From assembly GCA_019637355.1 (NCBI GenBank), contig JAHBVT010000001.1, positions 434,001 through 498,000 on the forward strand: DNA of 64,000 nucleotides, in the 5' to 3' direction. This DNA comes from Gemmatimonadaceae bacterium (lineage in GTDB: Bacteria; Gemmatimonadota; Gemmatimonadetes; Gemmatimonadales; Gemmatimonadaceae). The stretch's first letter is position 1, and each line of letters opens with the position of its first letter. Positions 31,856 through 41,491 of the stretch are shown here, one piece after another. The notes beneath the pieces are model-generated. The model was given only the letters and a program-made list of their open reading frames with translations. It was not told the DNA's origin and made no database searches. Both the position numbers and the translations under genes were made by a program.

Positions 31856-33288
31856 TGACGGGACCGCGCACCGAACAGGCGCTGGCCCGCCTCGCCGATC
31901 TCACGCCACGCCGCATCGTCGCCGAACTGGACCGCTATATCGTGGGCCAGGCGGAGGCCAAGAAGGCGGTGGCCATCGCCCTGCGCAACCGCTGGCGGCG
32001 CCAGCGCGCGCCGGAAGGCATCCGCCAAGAGATCGCGCCCAACAACATCATCCTCATCGGCCCCACGGGCGTGGGCAAGACGGAGATCGCGCGGCGCCTG
32101 GCCAAGCTCTCCGGCGCGCCCTTCGTGAAGGTCGAGGCCTCCAAGTTCACCGAAGTGGGCTATGTGGGCCGCGACGTCGAAGGGATGGTCCGCGATTTGG
32201 TCGACAGCGCGATCGAGATGGTACGCACCGAGCGCGAGACGGAGGTCGAGGACCTCGCCAACGACCGCGTGGACGAGCGCCTGCTGGACCTACTGCTGCC
32301 GCCGCCGATCGCGACGCCGGCCCGCCCGGCCAGCGAGGCCGAGCGCGTGTTCGTCGCCGGCCCCGAAGGCAACGTGCAGCAGGAGCAGACGCTAGCCGAA
32401 GAGCGGCACAAGCGCACGCGCGAGAAGCTCAAGCAGTTGCTGCGCGACGGACAGTTGGAGCAGCGCGAGGTGGAGGTAGAGGTCGCCCAGCAGCCCCCGG
32501 CGATGGACGCGCTCTCGCAACCCGGCGCGCCGGAAGGAATGCAGAACTTCACCGATATGCTCGCCGACTTGCTGCCGAAGCGCACCAAGAAACGCACGGT
32601 GAAGGTCAGCGAGGCGCGGCGCATCCTGCTGGACCAGGAGTTCGACAAGCTCATCGACCTCGACGACGTGGTCGTGGACGCGATCGAACGCGTGGAGTCG
32701 TTGGGCATCATCTTCCTCGACGAGATCGACAAGATCGCGGGCGGCAAGGGTGACTTCGGCGGACCGGACGTCTCGCGCGAAGGCGTCCAGCGCGACCTGC
32801 TGCCGATCGTCGAGGGCAGCAACGTGCAGACGCGGCACGGGATGGTGAAGACGGACCACGTGCTGTTCATCGCCGCCGGCGCCTTCCACGTCTCCAAGCC
32901 CAGCGACCTGATTCCCGAGCTGCAGGGACGCTTCCCGATCCGCGTGGAGCTCAAGCCGCTCACCGAGGCGGACTTCGTGCGCATTATGACGGAGCCCGAG
33001 AACGCGCTCACCAAGCAGTACGCGGCGCTGGTGCAGGCGGATGGCTGCGAACTCAGCTTCACGCCCGACGGCATCGCGGCGATCGCCCGCATTGCGGCGC
33101 AGGTGAACGCGAAGATGGAGAACATCGGCGCGCGGCGCCTGCATACGGTGATGACGACGCTGCTCGAAGACCTGCTCTACGACCTGCCGGACCGCGGCAC
33201 CGCGCCGGAACTGGTGGACGCGAAGGTGGTGAAGGCGCGCCTCAGCGCCATCGCCGAGGACGAAGACCTGCGGAAGTACATCCTGTGA
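31855..33288 (+). CDS. hslU: HslU, ATPase subunit of the HslUV protease
   Basis: 477 residues. Starts LTPRRIVAELDRYIVGQAEAKKAVA; Walker A GPTGVGKTE, then FVKVEASKFTEVGYVGRDVEGM with the pore GYVG loop; variable I-domain (~residues 110-240); Walker B IIFLDEIDKIA; and the C-terminal RKYIL-type tail (DLRKYIL) that activates HslV. It unfolds and threads substrates into HslV. The I-domain is somewhat long and acidic. Confidence 0.96.
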   Translation: MTGPRTEQALARLADLTPRRIVAELDRYIVGQAEAKKAVAIALRNRWRRQRAPEGIRQEIAPNNIILIGPTGVGKTEIARRLAKLSGAPFVKVEASKFTEVGYVGRDVEGMVRDLVDSAIEMVRTERETEVEDLANDRVDERLLDLLLPPPIATPARPASEAERVFVAGPEGNVQQEQTLAEERHKRTREKLKQLLRDGQLEQREVEVEVAQQPPAMDALSQPGAPEGMQNFTDMLADLLPKRTKKRTVKVSEARRILLDQEFDKLIDLDDVVVDAIERVESLGIIFLDEIDKIAGGKGDFGGPDVSREGVQRDLLPIVEGSNVQTRHGMVKTDHVLFIAAGAFHVSKPSDLIPELQGRFPIRVELKPLTEADFVRIMTEPENALTKQYAALVQADGCELSFTPDGIAAIARIAAQVNAKMENIGARRLHTVMTTLLEDLLYDLPDRGTAPELVDAKVVKARLSAIAEDEDLRKYIL

Positions 33289-33296
33289 GGACGCCG

Positions 33297-33929
33297 ATGC
33301 GCTCGTTGCACCACGCCCTGCCGTTGCTTGCTGCCCTCGCGCTCGCCGCCTGCGGCGAACGGCGCGACATCTCCGACCTCGCGGCGGGGCAGGCGCCCTT
33401 CAACGAGCTGCGCGGCACCAACGTCGCGACGCTGCGCGCCGGTGAGGTGCGCGCCTTCCGCCGTAACGCCGAGCGCAGCCCGCTCGAGGGCTATCGCGAG
33501 CAGGTGGGGGCCTGGGACGTGCTCTACGCCGTGCGCGGGTACGACGGCTCGGACGGCAGCTATCCCGCCGAGGACGTGCAGATCCTTGAAGTAGAGGCGA
33601 CGCGCGAGTGGCCGTCGGATTCCGTCGCCCTGGCCACCTGGGAAGGCACGGTGCGCGACATCCGCAACGCGACCGGCGCGACGCCGCACTGCCTGACCAT
33701 CAGCGGGCCGGGCTTCTCGCTGCGCGTCGTGGAGTTCGACCGCGGCGGCCAGTGGCGCCTCGCCGCGTCAGTCGCGCCGTCGGTGCGCCTGCCCAACCGC
33801 CAGACGCTCTCGGCGCGGCACGCCGTCGCCGTGCGGAGGCTCTCGCTCACGGAGCGCTTCCCGGAGCAGGGTGGGGCCAACCCGGATTCGCTGCCCACCT
33901 GGACCCGCACCGAGTGCCCCGGCCAATGA
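33297..33929 (+). CDS. Predicted lipoprotein of unknown function
   Basis: 210 residues from ATG 33297, with GAGG about six bases upstream overlapping the hslU stop; GTG 33285 is an alternative. Lipobox LALAAC. The rest is a mixed beta protein without recognised motifs (EGYREQVGAWDVLYAVRGYD, DSVALATWEGTVRDIRNA, CLTISGPGFSLRVVEFDRGG) and looks like a secreted globular domain. It overlaps the argF-type gene by four bases, an odd operon partner. Confidence 0.65.
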   Translation: MRSLHHALPLLAALALAACGERRDISDLAAGQAPFNELRGTNVATLRAGEVRAFRRNAERSPLEGYREQVGAWDVLYAVRGYDGSDGSYPAEDVQILEVEATREWPSDSVALATWEGTVRDIRNATGATPHCLTISGPGFSLRVVEFDRGGQWRLAASVAPSVRLPNRQTLSARHAVAVRRLSLTERFPEQGGANPDSLPTWTRTECPGQ

Positions 33930-34843
33930 CCGCGCACCGCGACTTCCTCGCCCTCACGGACTTCTCGCCGGCGGAGCTGCGCGCGCTCTTTGCGCTCTCC
34001 GACCAGATGCGCACCGGCGCGTACCGCAAGCGCCCGCTCGAGGGAATGGCGCTGGCGATGCTGTTTATGAAGTCGAGCACCCGCACGCGCGTGTCGTTCG
34101 AGGTCGGGGCCTGGCAGCTTGGCGCGCACGCGCTGTTCCTCTCGCCGCGCGACGTGCAACTGGGCCGCGGCGAACCGGTGGCCGACACCGCCCGCGTGCT
34201 CGACCGGATGGTGCAGGGAATGATGATCCGTACCTTCGCCCACGCCGACGTCGAAGAGTACGCGCGGCACTCGCAGGTGCCGGTGATCAACGGCCTCACC
34301 GACCTGCAGCATCCCTGCCAGATCCTCGCCGACTTGCTCACGGTGCAGCAACACCTTGGCAGCTTCGAGGGCAAGACGATCGCGTGGATTGGCGACGGCA
34401 ACAATATGGCCAACAGTTGGTGCGACGCCGCGCAGTTGCTGGGCTTCACGCTGCGCCTGGCCTGCCCGGAAGGCTACGATCCGGACCCGGCGATCCTTGC
34501 GCGCGCCACGGCAGGCGGCAACGTGCAGTTGCTGCGCGACCCGCAGGCCGCCGCCGATGGTGCCGATGTCGTCACCACGGATGTGTGGGCATCGATGGGG
34601 CAGGAGGAAGAGCAGGCCACGCGCGCCAAGGCCTTCGCGCCCTTCCAGGTGAATGCGGCGCTGATGGCCCGCGCGAAGCGAAACGGCATCTTCCTGCACT
34701 GCCTGCCCGCGCATCGCGGCGAGGAAGTCAGCGCCGAGGTGATCGACGGCGCGCAGAGCCGCGTGTGGGACGAAGCCGAGAACCGCCTGCACGCGCAGAA
34801 GGCCGTGATGGCGGTGTTGATGGGCGGCGAGCCCCTGGGCTGA
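33926..34843 (+). CDS. argF: Ornithine carbamoyltransferase-type enzyme
   Basis: 305 residues. Carbamoyl-phosphate site SSTRTRVSFE, HPCQILADLLT, the amino-acid-binding DVWASMGQEEE and HCLPAHRGEEV are all present. DVWASMG with HCLPA is the ornithine/acetylornithine family pattern. The loop after the STRT motif is close to OTC, but N-acetylornithine or N-succinylornithine specificity cannot be ruled out from sequence reading alone. It would make citrulline (or its acyl form) for arginine synthesis. No other arg genes are nearby. ATG overlaps the previous stop. Confidence 0.88.
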   Translation: MTAHRDFLALTDFSPAELRALFALSDQMRTGAYRKRPLEGMALAMLFMKSSTRTRVSFEVGAWQLGAHALFLSPRDVQLGRGEPVADTARVLDRMVQGMMIRTFAHADVEEYARHSQVPVINGLTDLQHPCQILADLLTVQQHLGSFEGKTIAWIGDGNNMANSWCDAAQLLGFTLRLACPEGYDPDPAILARATAGGNVQLLRDPQAAADGADVVTTDVWASMGQEEEQATRAKAFAPFQVNAALMARAKRNGIFLHCLPAHRGEEVSAEVIDGAQSRVWDEAENRLHAQKAVMAVLMGGEPLG

Positions 34844-34850
34844 GCGCCGC

Positions 34851-36143
34851 GTGTACGCCGTGATCGGGGCGGGGCCGATGGGACTCGCCACCGCGCGCGT
34901 CCTGCAGAAACACGGCCTGCCGTTCACGGGATTCGAGCTGCACGCCGACGTGGGCGGACTCTGGGACATCGCCAATCCGCAGAGCACGGTGTACGAGAGC
35001 GCGCATTTGATCTCGTCCAAGCGGATGACGGAGTTCGCCGAGTTCCCGATGCGGGACGAGGTGGCGCCGTACCCGCGGCACGATGAGCTCCGGCGCTACT
35101 TCGCCGACTTCGCCACGCACTTCGACCTGCGGCGCCACTACGAGTTCTCCACGCGCGTCGTGCGCTGCGTGCGCGCCGCCGAGGGCGGATGGGACGTCAC
35201 CACCGAGCACGCAGGCGCGCAACGCACGCGACGCTTTGCCGGCGTGCTGATCGCCACCGGCACGCTGCACCATCCCTACCAGCCGGCGCTGCCGGGCCAC
35301 TTTGCCGGCACGCTGATGCACTCGGCGCAGTACAAGTCGCCGGCGCAGCTCGCAGGCCAGCGCGTGTTGGTGATCGGCTGCGGCAACTCCGGCGCCGACA
35401 TCGCGGTGGACGCGGTGCGCAGCGCGGCGTCGGTGGATCTCTCGGTGCGCCGCGGATATTGGTTCCTGCCCAAGTTCCTGAAAGGCCGCCCGATCGACAC
35501 CTTGGGTGGGCTCATCAAGTTGCCGCGGCCGCTCAAGCAGCGACTCGACGGACTGATGGTGCGGCTGGTCGTAGGCAAGCCCAGCGACTACGGCCTGCCC
35601 GATCCCGACTATCGCCTGTACGAGTCGCACCCGGTGATGAACTCCCTGGTGCTGCATCACCTCGCGCACGGCGATATCACGGCGCGGCGCGACGTGGCGG
35701 CGGTGGAGGGACGGCGCGTCCGCTTCACCGATGGCGCGGAGGGCGAGTACGACACCATTCTCCAGGCCACGGGCTATGCGCTGCACTATCCGTTCGTCGC
35801 GCGCGAAGAGTTGAACTGGGCCAGCGGTGGCGCGGCACCGGCGCTCTATTTGAACGCGATGCATCCCACCGACGACAGCATCTTCCTGATGGGGATGGTG
35901 GAGGCCAGCGGACTCGGCTGGTAGGGACGCTACGAGCAGGCGGAGCTGGTGGCCTTGTACCTGAAGGGTCTCGCGGCGGGGCATCCGGCGGCGCGGGCGC
36001 TGCAAGCGGAGAAGCGCCGCAAGTTCGCCGAGCGCGTGGACGGCGGGTTCCGCTACCTCAAGCTCGACCGGATGGCCTACTACGTGCACAAGGACAGCTA
36101 TCTGCGCGCGCTGCGTCGGCACATCCGCGCGCTCTCGCGCTAG
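34851..36143 (+). pseudogene. Flavin-containing monooxygenase interrupted by an in-frame amber codon
   Basis: From GTG 34851 the frame encodes a class B flavoprotein monooxygenase: FAD site VIGAGPMGLATARVLQ, NADPH site VIGCGNSGADIAVDAV and the late TILQATGYALHYPF. A TAG at 35922-35924 stops it after GLGW at 357 residues. The same frame continues at once with GRYEQAELVALYLKGLAAG and runs to TAG at 36141-36143, giving the normal ~430 residues. In relatives a residue (likely Gln, CAG) sits at the TAG position. A single C-to-T change, suppression or a sequencing error can explain this. The truncated product may be inactive because the C-terminal helices are lost. Confidence 0.85.
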
Positions 36144-36149
36144 CCGATC

Positions 36150-37055
36150 GTGGACGACGCGATCCCGCTCAAGTTCGATCCCTCGGGGCTGATGGTGCTC
36201 AACGCCATCGTCGCGCTGATGGTCTTCGGCGCGTCGCTGGACCTGCGGATGGCGGACCTGCGTCGCGTGGCGCAGCGGCCCAAGGGCGTGCTCGCCGGAC
36301 TCTCGGCGCAGGCGCTGCTCACGCCGGGGCTCACCTGTCTGCTCACCTGGGTGTTCCGCGTGGATCCGGCCCTGGCGCTGGGAATGATCCTCGTCGCGGC
36401 CTGCCCCAGCGGCGCGCTCTCGAACGTGCTCACCTGGCGCTCGCGCGGCAACGTCGCGCTCTCGGTGGGGCTGACGACCGTATCCAGCCTCGCGGCGACC
36501 GTACTCACGCCGCTGAACTTCGCGCTCTACGGCTGGCTGAATCCGCGCACGCGCGAGCTGCTGCAGGAGGTCTCGTTGCCCGTGGGTGGCATTCTCGCGC
36601 AGGTGGCGCTGGTGCTGGCGTTGCCCGTGCTGCTCGGGATGCTTGTGGGCGTGAAGTTGCCGGCGGTGGCCGAGCGGCTTGAGCGGCCGCTGCGGCAGCT
36701 TTCGTTTGTCATCTTGATTGCGTTCATCGCGGGTGCGTTCTGGGAGAACCGCACGCTGTTCGTGGCGCGCTTCGGCGACTTCTTCTGGCTGGTGGTGCTG
36801 CAGAACGCGATGGCGCTCGGGCTCGGCGCTTGGGTGGCGCGGCTCGCGCGCCTGAACGAGGCGGATAGCCGCGCCGTCACGCTGGAGGTGGGCATCCACA
36901 ACTCCGGCCTCGGCTTGGCGATCCTCTTCACGTTCTTCCCGACGGCCGGCTCGATGATGCTGATCACGGCGTTCTGGGGCGTGTGGCACTTGGTGAGCGG
37001 CCTGCTGCTCAGCGGTTACTGGGGCCGGCGGCCTCCGCTCCCGGCGGCCGCGTGA
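36150..37055 (+). CDS. Bile acid:sodium symporter family (BASS) transporter
   Basis: 301 residues, 9-10 membrane helices. Family marks: LMVFGASLDLRMADLRRV, ILVAACPSGALSNVLTWRSRGNVALS (the P-S-G and N-V crossover) and LEVGIHNSGLGLAILF. BASS proteins move organic anions with sodium; the substrate is unknown. Start GTG 36150 follows the previous stop by six bases. It overlaps the next gene by four bases, so the monooxygenase, transporter and epimerase genes form one operon. Confidence 0.88.
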   Translation: MDDAIPLKFDPSGLMVLNAIVALMVFGASLDLRMADLRRVAQRPKGVLAGLSAQALLTPGLTCLLTWVFRVDPALALGMILVAACPSGALSNVLTWRSRGNVALSVGLTTVSSLAATVLTPLNFALYGWLNPRTRELLQEVSLPVGGILAQVALVLALPVLLGMLVGVKLPAVAERLERPLRQLSFVILIAFIAGAFWENRTLFVARFGDFFWLVVLQNAMALGLGAWVARLARLNEADSRAVTLEVGIHNSGLGLAILFTFFPTAGSMMLITAFWGVWHLVSGLLLSGYWGRRPPLPAAA

Positions 37056-37984
37056 CGGCCAAGCGCATCCTCATCACCGGCGCCACGGGCTACGTGGGGC
37101 GCATCGTGGGCGCGCGGCTGGCGCAGGAGCATCACGTCGTCGGCACGGACCTGCGCGTCGTCAGCGACCTCGGCTTCGAGACGCTCGCGATGGACGTGCG
37201 CGATCCCGCGCTCGCCACGCTGCTCACGGACCGCGGCATTACGCACGTCGTGCATCTCGCGTCCGTGCTCGAAGGGCGCGGCGACCGTGCGGTCGCCTAC
37301 GACATCGACGTACAGGGGACGAAGAACGTGGTCGACTCCGCCCTCGCGGCGGGCGTGCGGCACCTCACCGTGGCCAGCTCCGGCGCGGCCTATGGCTACT
37401 TCGCCGACAACCCCGACTGGATCGACGAGGACTTTCCGCTGCGCGCGGGCTTCGCGTTTGCGTATGCCCACCACAAGCGCCTCGTCGAGGAGCTGCTGGC
37501 GGGGTATCGTGCGACGCACCCGGAGCTCGCGCAATTGGTGCTGCGCATCGGCACGGTGCTCGGCGCTGGCACCCAGAACCAGATCACGGCGCTGTTCCAG
37601 AAGCGTCGCATCCTCGCCGTGCGTGGCAGCGACTCGCGCTTCGTGTTCATCTGGGACGAGGACGTCGCGGGCGCCGTCGCGCACGGCGTCGCGGGCGACC
37701 GCACCGGCATCTACAACGTCGCGGGCGACGGCGCGCTGACCATCCACGAGATCGCGGCGCAGCTCGGCAAACGGACGCTGGTGTTGCCGGCCTTCGTGCT
37801 CCAACAGGCGCTCGAGATCGGGCAGTTCTTCCATCTCAGTCGCTACGGCCCGGAGCAGTTGGACTTCCTGCGCTACAGGCCGGTGCTGAGCAACCGGCGG
37901 CTCAAGGACGTGTTCGGCTACCGGCCGGCGAAGACGTCGGGAGAAGCGTTCACCGTGTGGGCGCAGGCACAGCGGCATCGATGA
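37052..37984 (+). CDS. NAD(P)-dependent epimerase / extended SDR
   Basis: 310 residues from GTG 37052. Rossmann motif LITGATGYVGRIVGARL, then VVHLASVLEG, catalytic Tyr-x3-Lys present as YAHHK within FAFAYAHHKRLVEEL, and a substrate domain ending in FGYRPAKTSGEAF. This is the NAD-dependent epimerase/dehydratase family; the specific sugar or other substrate is not clear. Coupled to the transporter upstream; the peroxiredoxin starts at the stop. Confidence 0.85.
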   Translation: MTAKRILITGATGYVGRIVGARLAQEHHVVGTDLRVVSDLGFETLAMDVRDPALATLLTDRGITHVVHLASVLEGRGDRAVAYDIDVQGTKNVVDSALAAGVRHLTVASSGAAYGYFADNPDWIDEDFPLRAGFAFAYAHHKRLVEELLAGYRATHPELAQLVLRIGTVLGAGTQNQITALFQKRRILAVRGSDSRFVFIWDEDVAGAVAHGVAGDRTGIYNVAGDGALTIHEIAAQLGKRTLVLPAFVLQQALEIGQFFHLSRYGPEQLDFLRYRPVLSNRRLKDVFGYRPAKTSGEAFTVWAQAQRHR

Positions 37985-38530
37985 ATGGGCGGGAAGATGA
38001 AGCTGGGCACTGAATACTCGACTGTCCGGGTGGGCGACATCGCGCCCGATTTCACCTTGCCGACCGACGCCGGCGAGCCGCTCACGCTCTCGTCGCTGCG
38101 CGGCAAGCGCGTCGTCCTGTTCTTCTATCCCAAGGACTCGTCGCCGGGCTGCACGATCGAGGCCTGCGGCTTCCGCGACCTGGTGCCGCGCTTCAAGCGA
38201 CGCGGTGTGGCGGTGCTGGGCATCGCACCGGGCACCGTGCGCTCGAAGGCGCGCTTCAAGGCGGCGCAGGGTCTGAACTTCCCCCTGCTCAACGACGCCG
38301 AACAGCAGGCCGCCGAGGCCTACGGTGTGTGGCGGGAGAAGCTGCTCTTCGGGCACCGGTATATGGGGGTGATGCGGACGACGTATGTGATCGGGACGGA
38401 CGGCCGAGTGGAAGCCGTCTGGGAGCACGTGGAGCACGAGGGCCACGCCACGGAGGTGGACGCGTTCCTACGAGGGGCGCCGCCGCCGGTCCGGGCGTCC
38501 CAGGTCGGGCGAGCGGCCAAGAAGAAATAG
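37985..38530 (+). CDS. bcp: Bcp-type peroxiredoxin (thioredoxin-dependent thiol peroxidase)
   Basis: 181 residues. VGDIAPDFTLPTDAGEPLTLSS opens the fold; active site DSSPGCTIEACGFRD holds the peroxidatic Cys and the resolving Cys five residues later, the atypical 2-Cys pattern of Bcp/PrxQ. It reduces peroxides in the cytoplasm. A Lys-rich C-terminal tail (QVGRAAKKK) extends past the family norm. ATG 37985 or 37997 may be the start. Confidence 0.92.
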   Translation: MGGKMKLGTEYSTVRVGDIAPDFTLPTDAGEPLTLSSLRGKRVVLFFYPKDSSPGCTIEACGFRDLVPRFKRRGVAVLGIAPGTVRSKARFKAAQGLNFPLLNDAEQQAAEAYGVWREKLLFGHRYMGVMRTTYVIGTDGRVEAVWEHVEHEGHATEVDAFLRGAPPPVRASQVGRAAKKK

Positions 38531-38546
38531 TCGTAGGTTGGAGGCG

Positions 38547-39437
38547 ATGTCGGACGCCTTCCTGTCCACCCTCCAAGCCGCCCTCGGCGACGAGTATGTC
38601 GTCGAGCGGGAACTCACGGCTGGCGGGCAGAGCCGCTTGTTCCTCGCCAGCGACGCCGAGTTGCCGCGCAAGGTCGTCATCAAGCTGCTGCCGCCGGAGC
38701 TCGCGGGCGAGGTCGCGCTCAAGCGCTTCAAGCGCGAGATTGCCGTGCTCGTCAAGCTGCAGCATCCGCACATCGTGCCGATCATCGGGATGGGCGCCAC
38801 CGACGACATCATCTGGTACGTGATGCCGTACATCCCCGGCGAATCGCTCGAGGAGCGCCTCCGGCCCGGCCCGCTGCCGCTGCGCGAGGGGTTGCACGTG
38901 CTGCACGAGGTGGCCGATGCGCTGGCGCACGCGCACGAGATCGGCGTGGTGCATCGCGACCTCAAGCCGGCCAACGTGCTCTTCCAGTCCGGGCACGCCG
39001 TGCTGGCCGACTTCGGCGTCGCGCACGCGCGGCTGGAGATGATGCGCGAGTCCAGTGGCGTGCCGCTGGGCACGGTGCGCAAGAGCCTGGCCGCCAGCGG
39101 CGGCCGACTCACCGACAAAGGCTTTGCCGTCGGGACGCCGGGCTATATGGCGCCGGAGCAGTTCCACGGCGACGACCCCGCCGACGCCCGCGCCGATGTG
39201 TACTCGTTGGCGATGCTCGGTTATGAAATCCTCACCGGTCGCGCGCCCTTCGCCGAGTACCGTGGGGCGCGGTTGATGGTGGCGCATTTCACCGAGATGC
39301 CGCGCCCCGCGCACGAGGTGAACGCCGAGGTCCCGGAGCCGGTGGCGCGGTTGTTCGAGCGCGGAATGGCGAAGGACCCCGACCAGCGATTCGCCGACGC
39401 CGGCGAGTTCCGCGAGGCCTTAGGCGCTCACTGGTAG
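38547..39437 (+). CDS. Eukaryotic-type serine/threonine protein kinase
   Basis: 296 residues with only a kinase domain. Gly-loop ELTAGGQSRLFLAS, catalytic Lys in KVVIKLLPPELAG, HRDLKPANVL, DFGVAHAR, and a long activation segment followed by VGTPGYMAPEQ. All catalytic residues are there, so it should be active. There is no membrane helix or sensor domain, unlike many PknB relatives. ATG 38547 has GGAGG four bases upstream and also TAGGTT seven bases upstream. The 3' end overlaps the convergent GGDEF-EAL gene by 18 bases. Confidence 0.9.
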   Translation: MSDAFLSTLQAALGDEYVVERELTAGGQSRLFLASDAELPRKVVIKLLPPELAGEVALKRFKREIAVLVKLQHPHIVPIIGMGATDDIIWYVMPYIPGESLEERLRPGPLPLREGLHVLHEVADALAHAHEIGVVHRDLKPANVLFQSGHAVLADFGVAHARLEMMRESSGVPLGTVRKSLAASGGRLTDKGFAVGTPGYMAPEQFHGDDPADARADVYSLAMLGYEILTGRAPFAEYRGARLMVAHFTEMPRPAHEVNAEVPEPVARLFERGMAKDPDQRFADAGEFREALGAHW

Positions 39438-41273
39438 GGCCCGCGCGCCGAAGAGAGGGATCGTTTCCTCGGGCCGAAGCGGATGCGAGAGCAGGAAGCC
39501 CTGCACGTGCTCGCAGCCCATCGCGCGAAGCTGCGCCAGCTGTGCTTCCTGCTCCACGCCCTCGGCCACCACGTCCATCGACAGGCTCTTGGCCAACGCG
39601 ACTACCGAGCGGACGATCTCCAGACACTCTGTGCTCACGTCCATCCGTCCGACGAAGTAGCGATCGATCTTGATGCTCGCGATGGGCAAGCGGTGTAGGT
39701 AGCTCAGCGACGCGTGACCGGTACCGAAGTCGTCCATCAGGATGGCGATGCCGCGTGCGCGCAGCGCCTGCAGCACCGTCCGTGCCGTGTCCTCGTCGTG
39801 CAGGATGACATTCTCGGTCACCTCGAGCCGCAGGCGGCGCGCGTCGAGTCCGGTGGTCGCGAGGGCGCGCTCGACGATCTCCACGAGCGCGGGATCCGCC
39901 AACTGCTTGGCCGCCAGGTTCACGCTCACCCAGGGCGCATCGGGGCCGTTGGGCGCGAGTTCGGCGAGGTGGCGGCAGGCTTCGCCGATCGCCCAGGTGC
40001 CCAGCGGCACGATCATCCCCGTCTCCTCGGCCACCGGCACGAACTCGCCCGGGCCGAGTAGGCCGCGCGTGGGGTGCGCCCAGCGCAGCAGCGCTTCGAA
40101 GCCCGCCATCCGCGTGGGGCTGCCCTCGCGCGCGGTGAACACCGGCTGGTACCAGACCATCATCTCGCCGCGCGCGATCGCCGTGCGCAGGTCGTGCTCC
40201 AGCGAGGCGCGGTGCCGCACGCCCTCGCGCATTTCCGGCCGGTAGTGCGTGTGGCGAGCGCCGCCGAGTCCCTTGGCTTCGGTCATCGCGAGTTCGGCGT
40301 TGCGCAGGTAGTCCGTGGCTGATTCCACGCCCGGCTCGTGGAGCGCGATGCCGATGCTTGCCGTGACCGGCACGTCGTGGGTGAGTACGTGCAGCGGCTC
40401 CTGCAGCACCAGTGCCACGCGATCGGCGACGCGCTCGACTTCTTCCGGTTCGTGGACGGCGTCGAGGATCAGCAGGAAGACGTCGCTGCCGAGCCGGGAG
40501 ATGACGTCGCCCGGGCGGACGGCCGTCGCGAGCCGACGGGCGAAGGTGCGGAGCAGTTCGTCGCCAGCGCCGTGGCCCAGCGCGTCGTTATGGCCGGTGA
40601 ACCGGTCGATGTTCACCATCAGCGCGGCGAAGCGGCGCTCGCCCTGGCGCCGCGTACGCGAGATGGCGCGGCGCAGCAGGTCGAGCGCGAGGGCGCGGTT
40701 GGGGAGGCCCGTGAGCGTGTCGTAGAACGCCTCGCGGCGCACCTGCTCCTCGACGCTGCGTTGCGCCGTGGCGTCGCGGACGGAGCCCGCCACGCGCAGC
40801 GCACGCCCGGTCGCGTCGCGGACGATGATGCCCGTCCACTGCACCGTCATCCAGTGGCCGTTCTCGTGCCGCAGGCGGTGTTCGCTGCTGAAGCGCACCC
40901 CCGTGCCGGAGGTCTGCGCGGCGATGTCCACCTGCACCTGGGCGCGGTCGGAGGGATGCACGCGGCCCAGCCACTCTTCCGTGGAGGCCAGGACCTCATC
41001 GGCGGTGAGCCCGAGCATCTCCCGCCAGCGTGGGGAGAAGCGGATGTGATCGTCGGCCAGATCCCAATCCCACAGTGCCTCGTGGGCACTGCGCGCCGGG
41101 AGCAGCAGCCACTCGGCGCTGGTGCGCGTCGGTCGGCGCAGGGCCGCGTCGAGGTCGGCCTGCGAGGGAACCACTTGTTGTGCGAGGCGCTCGGTGGCTC
41201 GGAGCCGGAGGTAAAGCCACGCGCTCAAAGCCCCGGTTGCAGCGAGCGCGATTGAGAGGGCAAGAACCAGCAT
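39420..41273 (-). CDS. PAS-GGDEF-EAL protein, probable c-di-GMP phosphodiesterase
   Basis: 617 residues: one N-terminal membrane helix (LVLALSIALAATGALSAWLYLRL), PAS domain (~65-185, WDWDLADDHIRFSPRWREMLGL), GGDEF (~190-350) and EAL (~365-605). The GGDEF signature reads LGSDVF, so the cyclase site is degenerate and probably inactive. The EAL site is complete: FEALLRW, SVNLAAKQL, LEVTENV, MDDFGTGHASLSYL, IKIDRYF, VAEGVE and QGFLL. It most likely degrades c-di-GMP under PAS control. Confidence 0.9.
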   Translation of the reverse strand: MLVLALSIALAATGALSAWLYLRLRATERLAQQVVPSQADLDAALRRPTRTSAEWLLLPARSAHEALWDWDLADDHIRFSPRWREMLGLTADEVLASTEEWLGRVHPSDRAQVQVDIAAQTSGTGVRFSSEHRLRHENGHWMTVQWTGIIVRDATGRALRVAGSVRDATAQRSVEEQVRREAFYDTLTGLPNRALALDLLRRAISRTRRQGERRFAALMVNIDRFTGHNDALGHGAGDELLRTFARRLATAVRPGDVISRLGSDVFLLILDAVHEPEEVERVADRVALVLQEPLHVLTHDVPVTASIGIALHEPGVESATDYLRNAELAMTEAKGLGGARHTHYRPEMREGVRHRASLEHDLRTAIARGEMMVWYQPVFTAREGSPTRMAGFEALLRWAHPTRGLLGPGEFVPVAEETGMIVPLGTWAIGEACRHLAELAPNGPDAPWVSVNLAAKQLADPALVEIVERALATTGLDARRLRLEVTENVILHDEDTARTVLQALRARGIAILMDDFGTGHASLSYLHRLPIASIKIDRYFVGRMDVSTECLEIVRSVVALAKSLSMDVVAEGVEQEAQLAQLRAMGCEHVQGFLLSHPLRPEETIPLFGARALPVSA

Positions 41274-41491
41274 CAGTGGAGGTATCGGTCGAGAGGAAGT
41301 CTGCCTTGCCCGGAGAAGTAACCTAGGGCAACCTCGGAAAGACTGCGGTATCGGCCGTCACGTTTCAAGACGAATTCCGAGTCATATTCTTGCCAGTGCA
41401 AAGCAAGCGAACAGTGCCGCGAAGTAGACTGACGCCTGCCGTTCCGGCATATTGAAGGCTCCCCAGTTCGCCACCCAACGAGTCCTGAGCA

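Noticed and set aside
34728-36989. 753-codon open frame on the minus strand
   Set aside because: Antisense to the carbamoyltransferase, monooxygenase and transporter genes. The product is low in complexity and has no fold-like pattern.
41274-41491. Possible glycine or c-di-GMP riboswitch upstream of gcvT
   Set aside because: I compared by eye with the conserved cores and found no matching blocks. Only a weak -10 (TATTGA) is visible.
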